A DNA stretch of 46,620 bases from Candidatus Rikenella faecigallinarum (GCA_019113395.1 DXHL01000032.1:103034-149653), one strand, 5' to 3'. Numbered from the stretch's first letter, positions 38,307 to 46,468 are shown. Notes: generated by a model from the sequence alone, not told the origin. Numbers and translations: made by a program.

Positions 38307-38316
38307 GGGGGGGGGG
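38307..38316. repeat. Homopolymer of 10 G (C10 on the coding strand) between ftsL and ftsI
   Basis: The run of ten G on the plus strand lies between the ftsL stop (38320-38322) and the ftsI ATG (38301-38303). A GAGGAG Shine-Dalgarno-like sequence (38323-38328) sits on the far side of it, so tract length sets the spacing to the start codon. Confidence 0.9.
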
Positions 38317-38319
38317 CGG

Positions 38320-38835
38320 TTACTCCTCAATCACACGCAACGGGGTAGTACTCTCCGACAGGGGGAGGTTTCGTTCGCGCAACAGGCGTTCGATTTCGCT
38401 CTGCCGCGTGAGGGTCATCCGCACGGCCGAGGCCGTGACGGCTTCTGTTTTGAGTTGTTTGAGTTCATCGGCAATGCGGTCCAGTTCGCTGTGCTTGTGC
38501 TGAATGTGGAATCCGTTGGCGATGTAGAGCAGCATCAGGAAGACGATGTAGACAATCACAGGGAGCCGTCGCGTAAACTCTTCCTGCGAAAGGACACCTC
38601 CCGTAAAAAACTGTCCGATGCGAATCCCCCGTTTCCGTCTTCGGGGGAGCTGCTCCGCCCCGTCAGCTTCCGGGGCGTCATCGGTCTGTTCCTCGGGGCT
38701 GGGCAGCGCGTCTGGTTCCCGCCAGTCGGCCGGAGCACTCTCCGGCTCAGCGAACTCCACAGGCGTGTGCTCGGGCTCAACCCAGGGGGTTTCCTCGGGT
38801 TGGGGATGCTTATGTGGTCGTTTGCGAAATAACAT
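38320..38835 (-). CDS. ftsL: FtsL-like divisome protein
   Basis: The 171-residue bitopic protein has a long, acidic and Pro-rich cytoplasmic part (about 1-65), a basic patch PRRRKRG, one transmembrane helix near residues 91-108 (LPVIVYIVFLMLLYIANGF), and a periplasmic heptad-type coiled coil (KHSELDRIADELKQLKTEAV) ending after about 50 residues. This is the Bacteroidetes FtsL-like layout, supported by position directly upstream of ftsI. The cytoplasmic extension is much longer than in E. coli FtsL. Nothing resembling mraZ or rsmH precedes it: the next gene upstream on the strand is a transporter. It is the first gene of the run, with a TACCTTTG promoter box. Confidence 0.85.
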   Translation of the reverse strand: MLFRKRPHKHPQPEETPWVEPEHTPVEFAEPESAPADWREPDALPSPEEQTDDAPEADGAEQLPRRRKRGIRIGQFFTGGVLSQEEFTRRLPVIVYIVFLMLLYIANGFHIQHKHSELDRIADELKQLKTEAVTASAVRMTLTRQSEIERLLRERNLPLSESTTPLRVIEE

Positions 38836-38870
38836 ACCCTGAATCCTCCGGACGGAGTCTCTACAACAGA

Positions 38871-38878
38871 CAAAGGTA
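38871..38878 (-). promoter_or_regulatory. ftsL operon promoter -7 box
   Basis: TACCTTTG on the minus strand lies 35 bp before the ftsL ATG, inside the larger palindrome AAAGGTACCTTT. It suggests that the division genes start their own transcript here rather than extending one from the upstream transporter gene. Confidence 0.5.
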
Positions 38879-38997
38879 CCTTTTTATTGCGTGATTTGCA
38901 CCTCTTTTCCCGCATTCCGCACTATCGGGCGATATCCTTTGTGTTTCCTGTTATTTTGCCGGTGCGGGCGACGCATGACAGGGCCGTTTCCTCCCGT

Positions 38998-40008
38998 TCA
39001 TCGGCCTGCATCGGAGTGTGCGGCCATGCGTCGGGCGATTATCCCGACCACCACCAGCTGCATGGCATGGTAAATCATTATCGGCAGCAGGAGCACCCCC
39101 GTAAGGGTATGGTCCGCCACGAGCACTTTGGACATGACGGTACCGTGTACGAGTGATTTTTTCGAGCCGCAGAAGAGGGCTACGATACGGTCTTCGCGGC
39201 TGAAACGGAGCCAGCGGCTCAGGAGCCACACCACTCCGTAGACCGCAAAGAAGAGCGCCGTCATCCCCACAATCAGCACCGCCAGGAGGCTCCACGAGAC
39301 CGTGTCGAACATGTGCAGGGCGAACGATTCGCAGAACGAGGTGTAGACAATGGCAATAATCACGGCTTGGTCAAAAAAGTTCAGTGCCCGTTTGTGTTTT
39401 TCGGCAAAGGCTCCCCACCATCTGTGGAGGAGCATTCCGGCACCTACGGGGACAATCACCTGAAAAACCAGACTAAGAATCACCTCATTCAGGGAGTTTG
39501 CGTCCTGTCCGGCGGTCAGGAAGAGCGACATCCAGAGCGGCGTCACAAAGACCCCGATAAGACTGGAGATGGAGGCGTTGAAGATGGCCGCGGGCACATA
39601 TCCCCCTGCCATCGAGACCATCACGACGGACGACGAGACTGTCGAGGGGAGCGTCGCCATAAAGAAGATTCCGAGCCAGAGGTAGTAGTTTTGGTGTATG
39701 TCAAAGCCGAGCATGACGGCGAGCGTCAGCAGCGGGAAGAGGAGAAAGGTAGTCAGCTGCACCAGCGTATGGAGGCGGACATTTTGGAGTCCGACACGCA
39801 GTTTTTCGCGGTTGAGCCTGAGGCCGTAGAAAAAGAAGATGACACCGACGCCCCATCCGGCCACCTCTGCGGGCGACCAGGCGTCGTGCTGTGCGCCCCA
39901 TGCGGGCTGGAGGCAGGCCAGTCCGATAGCGGCAAAGAGCGAGAGAATAAAGGGGTCGAGCCCCCACCGTTTCAAAAGGGCAAACATGCTACCCGACACA
40001 GCCGACAA
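38998..40008 (-). CDS. SBF-like (bile acid:sodium symporter family) transporter
   Basis: The 336-residue membrane protein has about ten transmembrane helices and matches the SBF-like/YfeH group rather than the classical ASBT group. Typical segments are LDPFILSLFAAIGLACLQP, GVGVIFFFYGLRLNREKL, FMATLPSTVSSSVVMVSMAGG (first crossover helix), FNASISSLIGVFVTPLWM and FCGSKKSLVHGTVMSKVL (second crossover). Substrate is unknown; the family name does not prove bile acid transport. It starts 7 bp after the GlsB-like gene and is very likely co-transcribed with it. The start chosen is MSAVSGSMF; M8 is an alternative. Confidence 0.88.
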   Translation of the reverse strand: MSAVSGSMFALLKRWGLDPFILSLFAAIGLACLQPAWGAQHDAWSPAEVAGWGVGVIFFFYGLRLNREKLRVGLQNVRLHTLVQLTTFLLFPLLTLAVMLGFDIHQNYYLWLGIFFMATLPSTVSSSVVMVSMAGGYVPAAIFNASISSLIGVFVTPLWMSLFLTAGQDANSLNEVILSLVFQVIVPVGAGMLLHRWWGAFAEKHKRALNFFDQAVIIAIVYTSFCESFALHMFDTVSWSLLAVLIVGMTALFFAVYGVVWLLSRWLRFSREDRIVALFCGSKKSLVHGTVMSKVLVADHTLTGVLLLPIMIYHAMQLVVVGIIARRMAAHSDAGR

Positions 40009-40015
40009 AAACGCG

Positions 40016-40921
40016 TTATTCGATATTCGAGAGGTGCCGCTCTACCTTTTGGACGTAGAGTTCGCTGAGGGTAATCAGGATAGCGGTCTCCTCGACATTT
40101 CCGAAGTCGGGGTTCAGTGCCGTATCAAAGACCTTCATGGTGGGCGAAAGACTCATGTAGGCGTTGATAAGCGGGGGAATGGTTTCGTTGAAGTCACGGA
40201 TTCGCCGCGAGAGGATTTTGTAATCCTCGGCATAATCTTTCCCCACAAAGAGAGCTTCCATTTCGGCTTCGTTGATGTCGATTTCGACGGGGAAGCGCGA
40301 ATGAACGAGGTTTTCGCGGTCGGGGAAGTGTTTTTTGAGGAAATAGAGCAGCAGGTTACGCGCCTGTCGGTTGTAGTCGCCGTACATGGTGACCTTGCCG
40401 AAGCAGTATTTCACATCGGGGTTGCGCACCACAATGGCTCCCAGCCCGTCCCAAAGGTTATCGAGCGCAAAGAGGCTTTTGGGGTTGTTGCGGGACTGGT
40501 ATTTGGGTTGCACGAACGACCGTCCGAGCTCCAGAATATAGGGGAGGTATTTTTGGCGGAAGGTATCGCTAAAGTCAAAATAGTGTTCCGTGGAGAGGTA
40601 TTTCGGATGGGAAGAGCGCGGAATGATATAGCGGTATCCGCCCATAATTTCGCGTTCGACGGGGTCCCAAACAATCAGTTGCGTGTACCCGCCCGGGACA
40701 GTATCCAATTCGTCAATATCCATACTGTTACCCGTTCCACCTCCGCCGTCCCGGAAGGAGAGTTCTCGGAGGCGTCCGATTTCGCGCATGACGTTTGGAC
40801 ACTCGTCCGCGGTCAGCGTGTAGAGGATATTACCTCCTTTATTCGTTTTGCGCCAGATGCGTTCGGGGGTGAGCTCCGCTTCGAGGAGTTCACGCGCAAC
40901 CGGTTCTATAATGGGTTCCAT
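40016..40921 (-). CDS. glsB: GNAT-fold N-acyltransferase, GlsB/OlsB-like
   Basis: The 301-residue cytoplasmic protein of the acetyltransferase family includes ornithine-lipid OlsB and Bacteroides glycine-lipid GlsB, which add a 3-hydroxy fatty acyl chain to an amino acid. Family segments are IGRLRELSFRDGGGGTGNSMDIDELD, IVWDPVEREIMGGYRYI, YILELGRSFVQPKYQSR and FALDNLWDGLGAIVVRNPDVKYCFGKV. The second enzyme, O-acyltransferase GlsA, is not adjacent in this window. It is co-directional with, and 7 bp upstream of, an SBF-type transporter. The glycine-lipid assignment is inferred from taxonomy and family; the amino acid used cannot be read from the sequence. Confidence 0.82.
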   Translation of the reverse strand: MEPIIEPVARELLEAELTPERIWRKTNKGGNILYTLTADECPNVMREIGRLRELSFRDGGGGTGNSMDIDELDTVPGGYTQLIVWDPVEREIMGGYRYIIPRSSHPKYLSTEHYFDFSDTFRQKYLPYILELGRSFVQPKYQSRNNPKSLFALDNLWDGLGAIVVRNPDVKYCFGKVTMYGDYNRQARNLLLYFLKKHFPDRENLVHSRFPVEIDINEAEMEALFVGKDYAEDYKILSRRIRDFNETIPPLINAYMSLSPTMKVFDTALNPDFGNVEETAILITLSELYVQKVERHLSNIE

Positions 40922-41004
40922 AGCTAAAGCGTCAAGTCGTAATCATCGGCAAGTTCCACGGAAAGTGGGATGGATTGTTTTCTCCGCTCACCTGAATAAC
41001 GGAA

Positions 41005-41012
41005 CAAAAATA
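41005..41012 (-). promoter_or_regulatory. glsB promoter -7 box
   Basis: TATTTTTG on the minus strand, an exact TAnnTTTG match, lies 83 bp upstream of the glsB ATG. The 170-bp gap to the upstream gene contains no other recognised element. Confidence 0.45.
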
Positions 41013-41091
41013 GTGATAAAAAGCGGAGTTTGGATGCCTTTTAGAAGACTTGCGCCAAGTATGGTCAAGGGACCGTGTAAGAGGAAGCGGT

Positions 41092-41685
41092 TTAAGGAAG
41101 GTATTCGACGTATTTTTTGGTGGGTTTTCGTCCTTTAAGCCTTCTGATAACCTGATATCCTTTTCGTTCCAGATGGCGGTAGAATGTTCTTTCGTTCAAT
41201 TTTGCCATGGCACATATTTGTCGGATTGACATGTGGTGTGCGGTGTGGTAGAGGTTAAGTGCCAGGTCGAGTTTAGGAATAATATCCCGTTGGGGTCCTT
41301 TGGGGCGTCCCACCGATTTTTTTTGTACCTCTCCGTGGCGTGGATGGGTATTGGCCGGGAGGATTCGCTCGGGGTTTCCGTTCCTTTCGGGTTGAGCAGA
41401 AGAGGATAGCCACGGTTCTGCGACAACCACAAAACTGACTCCAAGTTTTCCCAGGAAGTCCATCATGTCAGTGAGTTCCGCAGGGGCAGTTGCGATATCG
41501 ACCGTTGAATACACCACGAGCATATCGCCTTGCCTGAGGGTAGTCATCAGTTTGGTAAGTTCAGCGGAGGAGCCGAGCGCATCGAAGCAAATGTTTTCGG
41601 GTTGCGCTCCGGTCTGAATGATTGCGATTAATTTTTTATGGCCATTATTGATATTCGCATTGAGTTTAAAATATCCGTAAATCAT
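41092..41685 (-). CDS. Catalytically degenerate serine-recombinase-like protein with HTH
   Basis: The 197-residue protein follows the small serine-recombinase plan. The N-terminal Rossmann-like domain starts MIYGYFKLNANINNG where active enzymes have GYxRVSTxDQN, so the catalytic Ser is Asn and the Arg of RVS is Lys. The DRLGR segment is replaced (LVVYSTVDIATAPAEL), although the preceding GDMLVVYS strand is conserved. The long helix with ERELI is missing. A linker leads to a GRPKGPQ minor-groove arm and a helix-turn-helix (SIRQICAMAKLNERTFYRHLERKG). It likely binds DNA but cannot recombine by the usual chemistry. Its place beside the fimbrial operon suggests a regulatory role (inference). It is separated from the fimbrillin gene by a terminator. 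Confidence 0.8.
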   Translation of the reverse strand: MIYGYFKLNANINNGHKKLIAIIQTGAQPENICFDALGSSAELTKLMTTLRQGDMLVVYSTVDIATAPAELTDMMDFLGKLGVSFVVVAEPWLSSSAQPERNGNPERILPANTHPRHGEVQKKSVGRPKGPQRDIIPKLDLALNLYHTAHHMSIRQICAMAKLNERTFYRHLERKGYQVIRRLKGRKPTKKYVEYLP

Positions 41686-41746
41686 TTTCCTCAGAATGGT
41701 TAGTTAATAGCGTATTGGGATTCGGGGTGTGGTATGTGGTGGAGCG

Positions 41747-41787
41747 AAAAAGCCTCCGGCCGGTGGCCTCAGCCGCCGAACCGGAGG
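41747..41787 (-). terminator. Terminator of the fimbrial operon
   Basis: CCTCCGG (41753-41759) pairs with CCGGAGG (41781-41787). A second inner stem forms after small bulges (GGTGGC with GCCGCC), and the minus strand continues into GCTTTTTCG. It lies 30 bp past the fimbrillin stop. Confidence 0.75.
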
Positions 41788-41817
41788 TTATTCGATAGCA
41801 GTACGTCAAATCACTGA

Positions 41818-42996
41818 CTACTCCATGGCAACATCACCTGCATCAGGAGTCGTTCCAAGGTTAAGTCCATCGGCCCAAGTCGTTACATCTACAGTCAGTT
41901 TAATCGGGTTACCCAGAACCGGTTCTCCAGGATTTTCAGGCTCAGGATTAGTCGGGTCAGTCGGGTCCACAGGAGGCTGCGTACCACCGCCACCGCCATT
42001 GTCAAAGAATTTCAAAGTATAAACATACTTCATACCAGGCTGCCATGTCGTTCCTGCCGGAATCGCTACAGCCGCATAGCCATATTCACCAGCCCCTGAA
42101 GGATAAAGTTGGGCCCCACCTTGTGAGATTTGACACAGCACAGCAATATACGCACCGTCGGTGGTAGTTCCTCCCGACCATGATGCCAAAGTCTGAGGAA
42201 TGAGCATAAAACCGCCGTTAGTATACATCAAATCTGTAGGAGCACTAGCATCTGTGGACATAGGAGTCTCTGCGCCCATTGACAAATACGAAGTATAGTC
42301 AGCATCATCCGTCAACGCCCAATGACTTATTGCAAAAGCAACACTTTGAGACGTGCCATTATCAGGCAGTGCCAAATTCGCTTTATTTTTAGCCACCACC
42401 TTAACACCTTTAACCTTCACCGTCATCGTTGCATCACTGTTTACAGCCTTTACTTGAATCTGCGACATGGCATGCTTCATATAAAGAGTCACCCCATCAG
42501 TTGCATTATTTGCTGCACTACCCCAACCTCTAAAAACCAAGAGATCCACTTGGTCTGCGGCATTTTGCTTGGGTTGAATACCTGAAATGGTCCGCGTTGC
42601 AGCCTGACTTGGGTCCGTTACATTATCCGTGGGAGCTGCCACAAAAGAATTAGACAGGTCTGCCGGAGAATAACCAGTAAACACACAGTTTGTGGTTTGG
42701 TCGGCCGGCCAATAATGGGTTATCCCATTATCAGAAACATAAGTAGACCCTGAGCCATTGTTTGTATATACATCAGTATAAAATGGAGTAAAACTAGGTG
42801 ATGTACCAGTAAATGCATAGACTTTAAAATCTGTCACATCACCGGTCGTTGTCTCGGCAACTTTCGTTGCAGAGCTGGTGATAGATTTGAATCGAATTGC
42901 ATTCCCTGGATTTTCCTGGGTCACCTGGTCCTTCGAGCAGCTGCCCATCAGCGCGACCGCCAGTGCCGAGCATGCAACAATTTGAATTCTTTTCAT
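41818..42996 (-). CDS. Fimbrillin family lipoprotein (Mfa-like)
   Basis: Probable major or minor structural pilin, exported as a lipoprotein. The 392-residue protein has a lipoprotein signal MKRIQIVACSALAVALMGSC with lipid-accepting Cys20, followed by SKD as in many Bacteroidales fimbrillins. The N-terminal region (NAIRFKSITSSATKVAETT) contains the TR/TK-type site found near the Arg-protease processing position of fimbrillins. Typical beta segments are FKVYAFTGTS, VDLLVFRGWG and YMKHAMSQIQVKAVN. Near the C-terminus a Gly5 run and a Pro-Thr-Asp linker (QPPVDPTDPTNPEPENP) precede the last strands (IKLTVDVTTWADG). It is third in the operon, 87 bp after the DUF5119 gene. The region is AT-richer than the division and synthetase genes. 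Confidence 0.9.
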   Translation of the reverse strand: MKRIQIVACSALAVALMGSCSKDQVTQENPGNAIRFKSITSSATKVAETTTGDVTDFKVYAFTGTSPSFTPFYTDVYTNNGSGSTYVSDNGITHYWPADQTTNCVFTGYSPADLSNSFVAAPTDNVTDPSQAATRTISGIQPKQNAADQVDLLVFRGWGSAANNATDGVTLYMKHAMSQIQVKAVNSDATMTVKVKGVKVVAKNKANLALPDNGTSQSVAFAISHWALTDDADYTSYLSMGAETPMSTDASAPTDLMYTNGGFMLIPQTLASWSGGTTTDGAYIAVLCQISQGGAQLYPSGAGEYGYAAVAIPAGTTWQPGMKYVYTLKFFDNGGGGGTQPPVDPTDPTNPEPENPGEPVLGNPIKLTVDVTTWADGLNLGTTPDAGDVAME

Positions 42997-43083
42997 CTGT
43001 TTGATTGTTAATTGGTTAATAAAAGGTTAAACTTATGTAACTAAGGCGTCAAAAACACCCCATGGATTAACTCATTTGTCCAC

Positions 43084-44058
43084 CTACATCGGAATCTCCA
43101 CCTCTTCCTCATTCCCCCAATCTTCCACATCAGGCTGCATCCCATCACCGGGGTCAGCCGGCTTCGGAAGCGACAACCCGTCCAACACGATATGAACCCG
43201 ACTCGGATCCGGCGCATTGTGAACCTGGTCCGTCACATCATACGTGAAATAATGCTGGCTGCCGTCACTCATAATCGCATATATCACCATCTGATGCTCC
43301 TCCTCTGCCTTCGATGCATTCACCGGGCACCCGAAAGTCATAAACATTCCGCTAAGCGTAGAGACATTGTCCGACTGCGTCGAAAAGGGCAACGTCGACA
43401 ACTCCGAATGCACCTGGTCAATCCCCACATAATACGACGGAGACATCCCCGACAACGTACCGCTCACATCCGACAAATGCTCCAAATTCTCCACGTTCCG
43501 AATTTCATACGTATACATGCACGTCGCCATCTCCGGATACAACACAACTGTCTGCCCCTCCGTCACCTCAACCACCGTAATGTCCCGCTCACGCACACAA
43601 AACATGCAATCCGGACACAACACATTACGCTGACCTTCCGTTCCCTCGGCCTTCGGCACATTATCCCCCGTCACTGACATGAACGTCATCCCTTCCAACA
43701 CTGACGCCTCTCGCGTATACAACTCAAAAGTCTCCCAAGCTGTCTCACCTCGAACACGCGTTGCCTCCGTATCCGAATTGATTGCTATCACATGATATGT
43801 CCCGGGCGCTATATCGACTACTCCACCCTCTTTGCCGAGATAAAACAACTGCTGAGCCCCTCCACTCGCCGGATACATATACAAATACATACCCGACACT
43901 TCCGAATCTCCCTCCGGAGCGTTACTCCAATCAAAAACTACATTCAACTTCCCAGTATGAGGGTGTTCGTAACACAAATCCTTATGCCTACATGAAATAA
44001 CCCCCAACGCGGACCATCCCAGCAAAAGCGCACACAACAAATGTTTCATTGTCTTCAT
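43084..44058 (-). CDS. DUF5119 fimbria-associated lipoprotein (FimB/Mfa2-like position)
   Basis: The 324-residue protein has a lipoprotein signal ending VISC (Cys23), followed directly by RHKDLCYEHPHTGKLNVVFDW, the hallmark start of DUF5119 proteins. The body is beta-rich (VSGMYLYMYPASGG; GTYHVIAINSDTEATRVRG), with a CPDCMFC cysteine cluster near residue 150. The end is acidic (DVEDWGNEEEVEIPM). DUF5119 proteins occur beside fimbrillins and are thought to anchor or cap pili. It starts 3 bp after the DUF3575 gene, so the two are translationally close-coupled, and it precedes the fimbrillin. Confidence 0.87.
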   Translation of the reverse strand: MKTMKHLLCALLLGWSALGVISCRHKDLCYEHPHTGKLNVVFDWSNAPEGDSEVSGMYLYMYPASGGAQQLFYLGKEGGVVDIAPGTYHVIAINSDTEATRVRGETAWETFELYTREASVLEGMTFMSVTGDNVPKAEGTEGQRNVLCPDCMFCVRERDITVVEVTEGQTVVLYPEMATCMYTYEIRNVENLEHLSDVSGTLSGMSPSYYVGIDQVHSELSTLPFSTQSDNVSTLSGMFMTFGCPVNASKAEEEHQMVIYAIMSDGSQHYFTYDVTDQVHNAPDPSRVHIVLDGLSLPKPADPGDGMQPDVEDWGNEEEVEIPM

Positions 44059-44061
44059 GCC

Positions 44062-45309
44062 TTATTTTCTTTTATTATAATTCCCCCGACCTATCAACCA
44101 TACCAAAGATATCTCGGCTTTGGTCGGACCTATCCAATGGCGCTGACGCGTCTGCTGCCACACATAATGGTCATCCATCGGTACATATTTCTTATACTCT
44201 CCACCCAGATAGCCTACACCCACACCCAAATCCAAATTAAACCGACGCCCGATGGGGAACGAATAACCATACTCAATACCCCCGCCATAACTCAACTTGC
44301 TCAAATAGCCCGTGCCACCCAACTCAAAATCGTACGTCAACAACTGGCCATACAAACCCAAATGATGACCGCTCAAAGGCTTCTGCTGAGCTGCACGCCC
44401 GAAATACTTGCGGACTGAGAACTCTCCACCATATACTCGCCAGTAATAATGTTTTTTGTCAGTCTTCCACCAGGCAAACATCCCGTCCGCCGTCAAACTC
44501 CAACCACTACCGACATAAAACTCAATCCCCAAATTCGGCACTAACGCCACATCATACAGCAAATTGGTCTTCAAGGCCATATAGAACAGCTGAGGAGTGT
44601 GTACCGTCACAGGTTCCGGCTGCTCAATCACCGGGTCAGGCATACGAATAACCGAGTCCGCCGGACGCTTCACTATCGGCTCCGCAATCGGAACTACTGG
44701 CTCTGGAACATATTCCACTTCACACACGATACGCCCACCGGCTCCACGCAACTCGGGGAAAAAATGGTCATACATATACCACCAAGCCTTCCCGTTATGC
44801 ATCATTCCCAACTGTCGTTTCCGGCTATCTACCACCACACCGTCCTTTATCACCCACTCAGGCGTATTCCGCAACACCGACAATACATCGTCACGATAAG
44901 GCATATCGGATTGCGCCACCAACTGCTCTAGCCCGCCCCAATCGATACCCACCGGCTCTATCCGGAAAAAATCACGCATCTCCGGCATATACTGACCTAA
45001 AACCGTCGCAATACTGGCAGCGCGTTTTTGTGACAAAACCTGATTGGCCTTATATGACCCTTCAGGAGAAGCTCCCGCCACAATCCTCATGGTACGGATA
45101 CGAGCCATCGAATCCTGTTGGATAGACCGCACCTGAGAAAGGAAACGCTGCAAGTTCTTTTCATTGTCTTTGTACAGGGGGTCAAACGTCGAATACCCCT
45201 GGCGATAATAGACTCTCATGGAGACAGTGTCCGACTTATGCAGCCCCTGAGCAAAAGCCGAGACAACAGAGCCTATCAAAAAAATACATATGAATAATTT
45301 CTGTCTCAT
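44062..45309 (-). CDS. DUF3575 outer-membrane protein with OmpA-like N-terminal domain
   Basis: The 415-residue protein, from ATG 45309 (MRQKLFICIFLIGSVVSAFAQ), has a signal peptide cleaved after AFAQ; an ATG nine codons upstream adds no family sequence. Residues 25-130 resemble an OmpA/peptidoglycan-associated domain (YYRQGYSTFDPLYKDNEKNLQRFLSQV...VAGASPEGSYKANQVLSQKRAASIATVL). A Pro-rich linker (VPEPVVPIAEPIVKRPADSV) leads to the C-terminal beta-barrel-like DUF3575 domain (YMALKTNLLYDVALVPNLGIEFYVG...LGVGVGYLGGEYKKYVPMDDHYVW). It is first in the fimbrial operon, and homologues accompany fimbrillin genes in Bacteroidales. A 22-bp repeat lies 64 bp upstream of its ATG. Confidence 0.88.
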   Translation of the reverse strand: MRQKLFICIFLIGSVVSAFAQGLHKSDTVSMRVYYRQGYSTFDPLYKDNEKNLQRFLSQVRSIQQDSMARIRTMRIVAGASPEGSYKANQVLSQKRAASIATVLGQYMPEMRDFFRIEPVGIDWGGLEQLVAQSDMPYRDDVLSVLRNTPEWVIKDGVVVDSRKRQLGMMHNGKAWWYMYDHFFPELRGAGGRIVCEVEYVPEPVVPIAEPIVKRPADSVIRMPDPVIEQPEPVTVHTPQLFYMALKTNLLYDVALVPNLGIEFYVGSGWSLTADGMFAWWKTDKKHYYWRVYGGEFSVRKYFGRAAQQKPLSGHHLGLYGQLLTYDFELGGTGYLSKLSYGGGIEYGYSFPIGRRFNLDLGVGVGYLGGEYKKYVPMDDHYVWQQTRQRHWIGPTKAEISLVWLIGRGNYNKRK

Positions 45310-45372
45310 ATTCTGTATCGTACCATTTTGCACCACTCTAGCCCCACAGACTTACCCGGAAAACATTGTCTC

Positions 45373-45394
45373 TATTAAGGATAGAGAGGAAGCA
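45373..45394 (+). repeat. Left 22-bp inverted repeat (IR-L)
   Basis: The repeat starts TATTAAGGATAG and ends GAGGAAGCA. It is an exact reverse complement of 46556-46577. It lies between the fimbrial operon start and the AraC gene, 64 bp upstream of the DUF3575-gene ATG. After one mismatch, two further bases (CC) also match the other copy. Confidence 0.95.
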
Positions 45395-45583
45395 ACCAAA
45401 AATTTGAAGCATAATCCTGGAAATCAGCAATTAACACCTACCCTTAAAACTCTTTAACTCTCAAAAGGCATGTGGCTGACAATAAAAATGACATGACGAA
45501 CAACTAAACCTCTGAATCTCGGAAGCTTATTTGGACAAGAACTGAAACATTTCTGAAACAGAATTACCTAAATATGTACAGAT

Positions 45584-46468
45584 ATGAGTCATATCATGAT
45601 TTCCTCGAAGTTGCAATATCCCAACGAACACCGAACGTGCTCGCATTTTAAGATTGATATCGGAACCGGCTTCCATTTCTCAACGTTTCAACAAGGTGAA
45701 TCACTGTCGCTCAATTTGCCTCGTTTCAATCACCTGCTGTTTCTTCGTAAAGGCTCCGTAGTTCTGAATTGCAACATGTACACGGGTAAAACATTTCACT
45801 GCGATGAGATGATATTTATCCCCGGTGGCGCCTCCTTTAGCGGTAAGGCATTGAACGATGCCGAATGGATTGATTTTGTGTTCACCCAGCCTATCAGCGC
45901 CTGTGACAAAATGAAACTACAGGCTCTGCGCCATCTGTGTGACGACAATGCGTATCATTTTGACTCGTTGCCCATACGCGAACCGCTGGGAATGTTCCTG
46001 GACCTGCTCACTTACAGCATTCGTGCAGGAGTCAACTGCATGCATTTACACGCTATCAAGCATCAGGAACTCTTCCTGTACATACATGGATTTTATACCA
46101 AACAAGAAATCGCAACCTTTTTTTATCCCATTATCGGAAAATCCATGTCGTTCCGCGAAATCATCATGAATGTGGCTACTGAGGTCTCAACGGTCTCCGA
46201 ATTGGCAGAACTGACACATATGAGCAGACGAACCTTCCAGCGAAAATTTTTGGAAGAGTTCAACAAACCGGCGAAAAAATGGATTCAGGAACGTATGTGC
46301 GCGCGCATTATGGAATGCTTAACAATACCTGAAAAAACACTAAAAGATATTATGTATGAATGCGGATTTTCATCTCCTTCATCATTTAATCAGTATTGCA
46401 AAAAGAATCTTGGAGGTCCGCCCAGCGAAATTCGAAAGAATATAGTGCGCACGATGCATTCTGTCTAA
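45584..46468 (+). CDS. AraC-family transcriptional regulator
   Basis: The 294-residue protein has an N-terminal cupin-like sensing region (about 1-180; LPRFNHLLFLRKGSVVLNCN and FHCDEMIFIPGGASFSG resemble the beta-barrel). The C-terminal AraC DNA-binding domain (about 190-290) has two helix-turn-helices: STVSELAELTHMSRRTFQRKFLEEFNKPAKKWIQE, and KTLKDIMYECGFSSPSSFNQYCKKNLGGPPSEIRK. The second carries the family signature (GFSSPSSFNQYCKKNLGGPPSE). It is divergent from the fimbrial operon, so it probably controls it. It lies wholly inside the 22-bp inverted repeats and is AT-rich relative to the rest of the window. M5 (ATG 45596) is an alternative start. Confidence 0.93.
   Translation: MSHIMISSKLQYPNEHRTCSHFKIDIGTGFHFSTFQQGESLSLNLPRFNHLLFLRKGSVVLNCNMYTGKTFHCDEMIFIPGGASFSGKALNDAEWIDFVFTQPISACDKMKLQALRHLCDDNAYHFDSLPIREPLGMFLDLLTYSIRAGVNCMHLHAIKHQELFLYIHGFYTKQEIATFFYPIIGKSMSFREIIMNVATEVSTVSELAELTHMSRRTFQRKFLEEFNKPAKKWIQERMCARIMECLTIPEKTLKDIMYECGFSSPSSFNQYCKKNLGGPPSEIRKNIVRTMHSV

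Noticed and set aside
38998..40008. Naming the SBF-like protein a bile acid transporter.
   Set aside because: It belongs to the SBF-like/YfeH group, where bile acid transport is not established; the name would overstate the evidence.
41092..41685. The recombinase-like protein as the invertase that flips the adjacent segment.
   Set aside because: It lacks the catalytic Ser, the DRLGR region and the helix needed for strand exchange, so the enzyme must be encoded elsewhere if inversion occurs.
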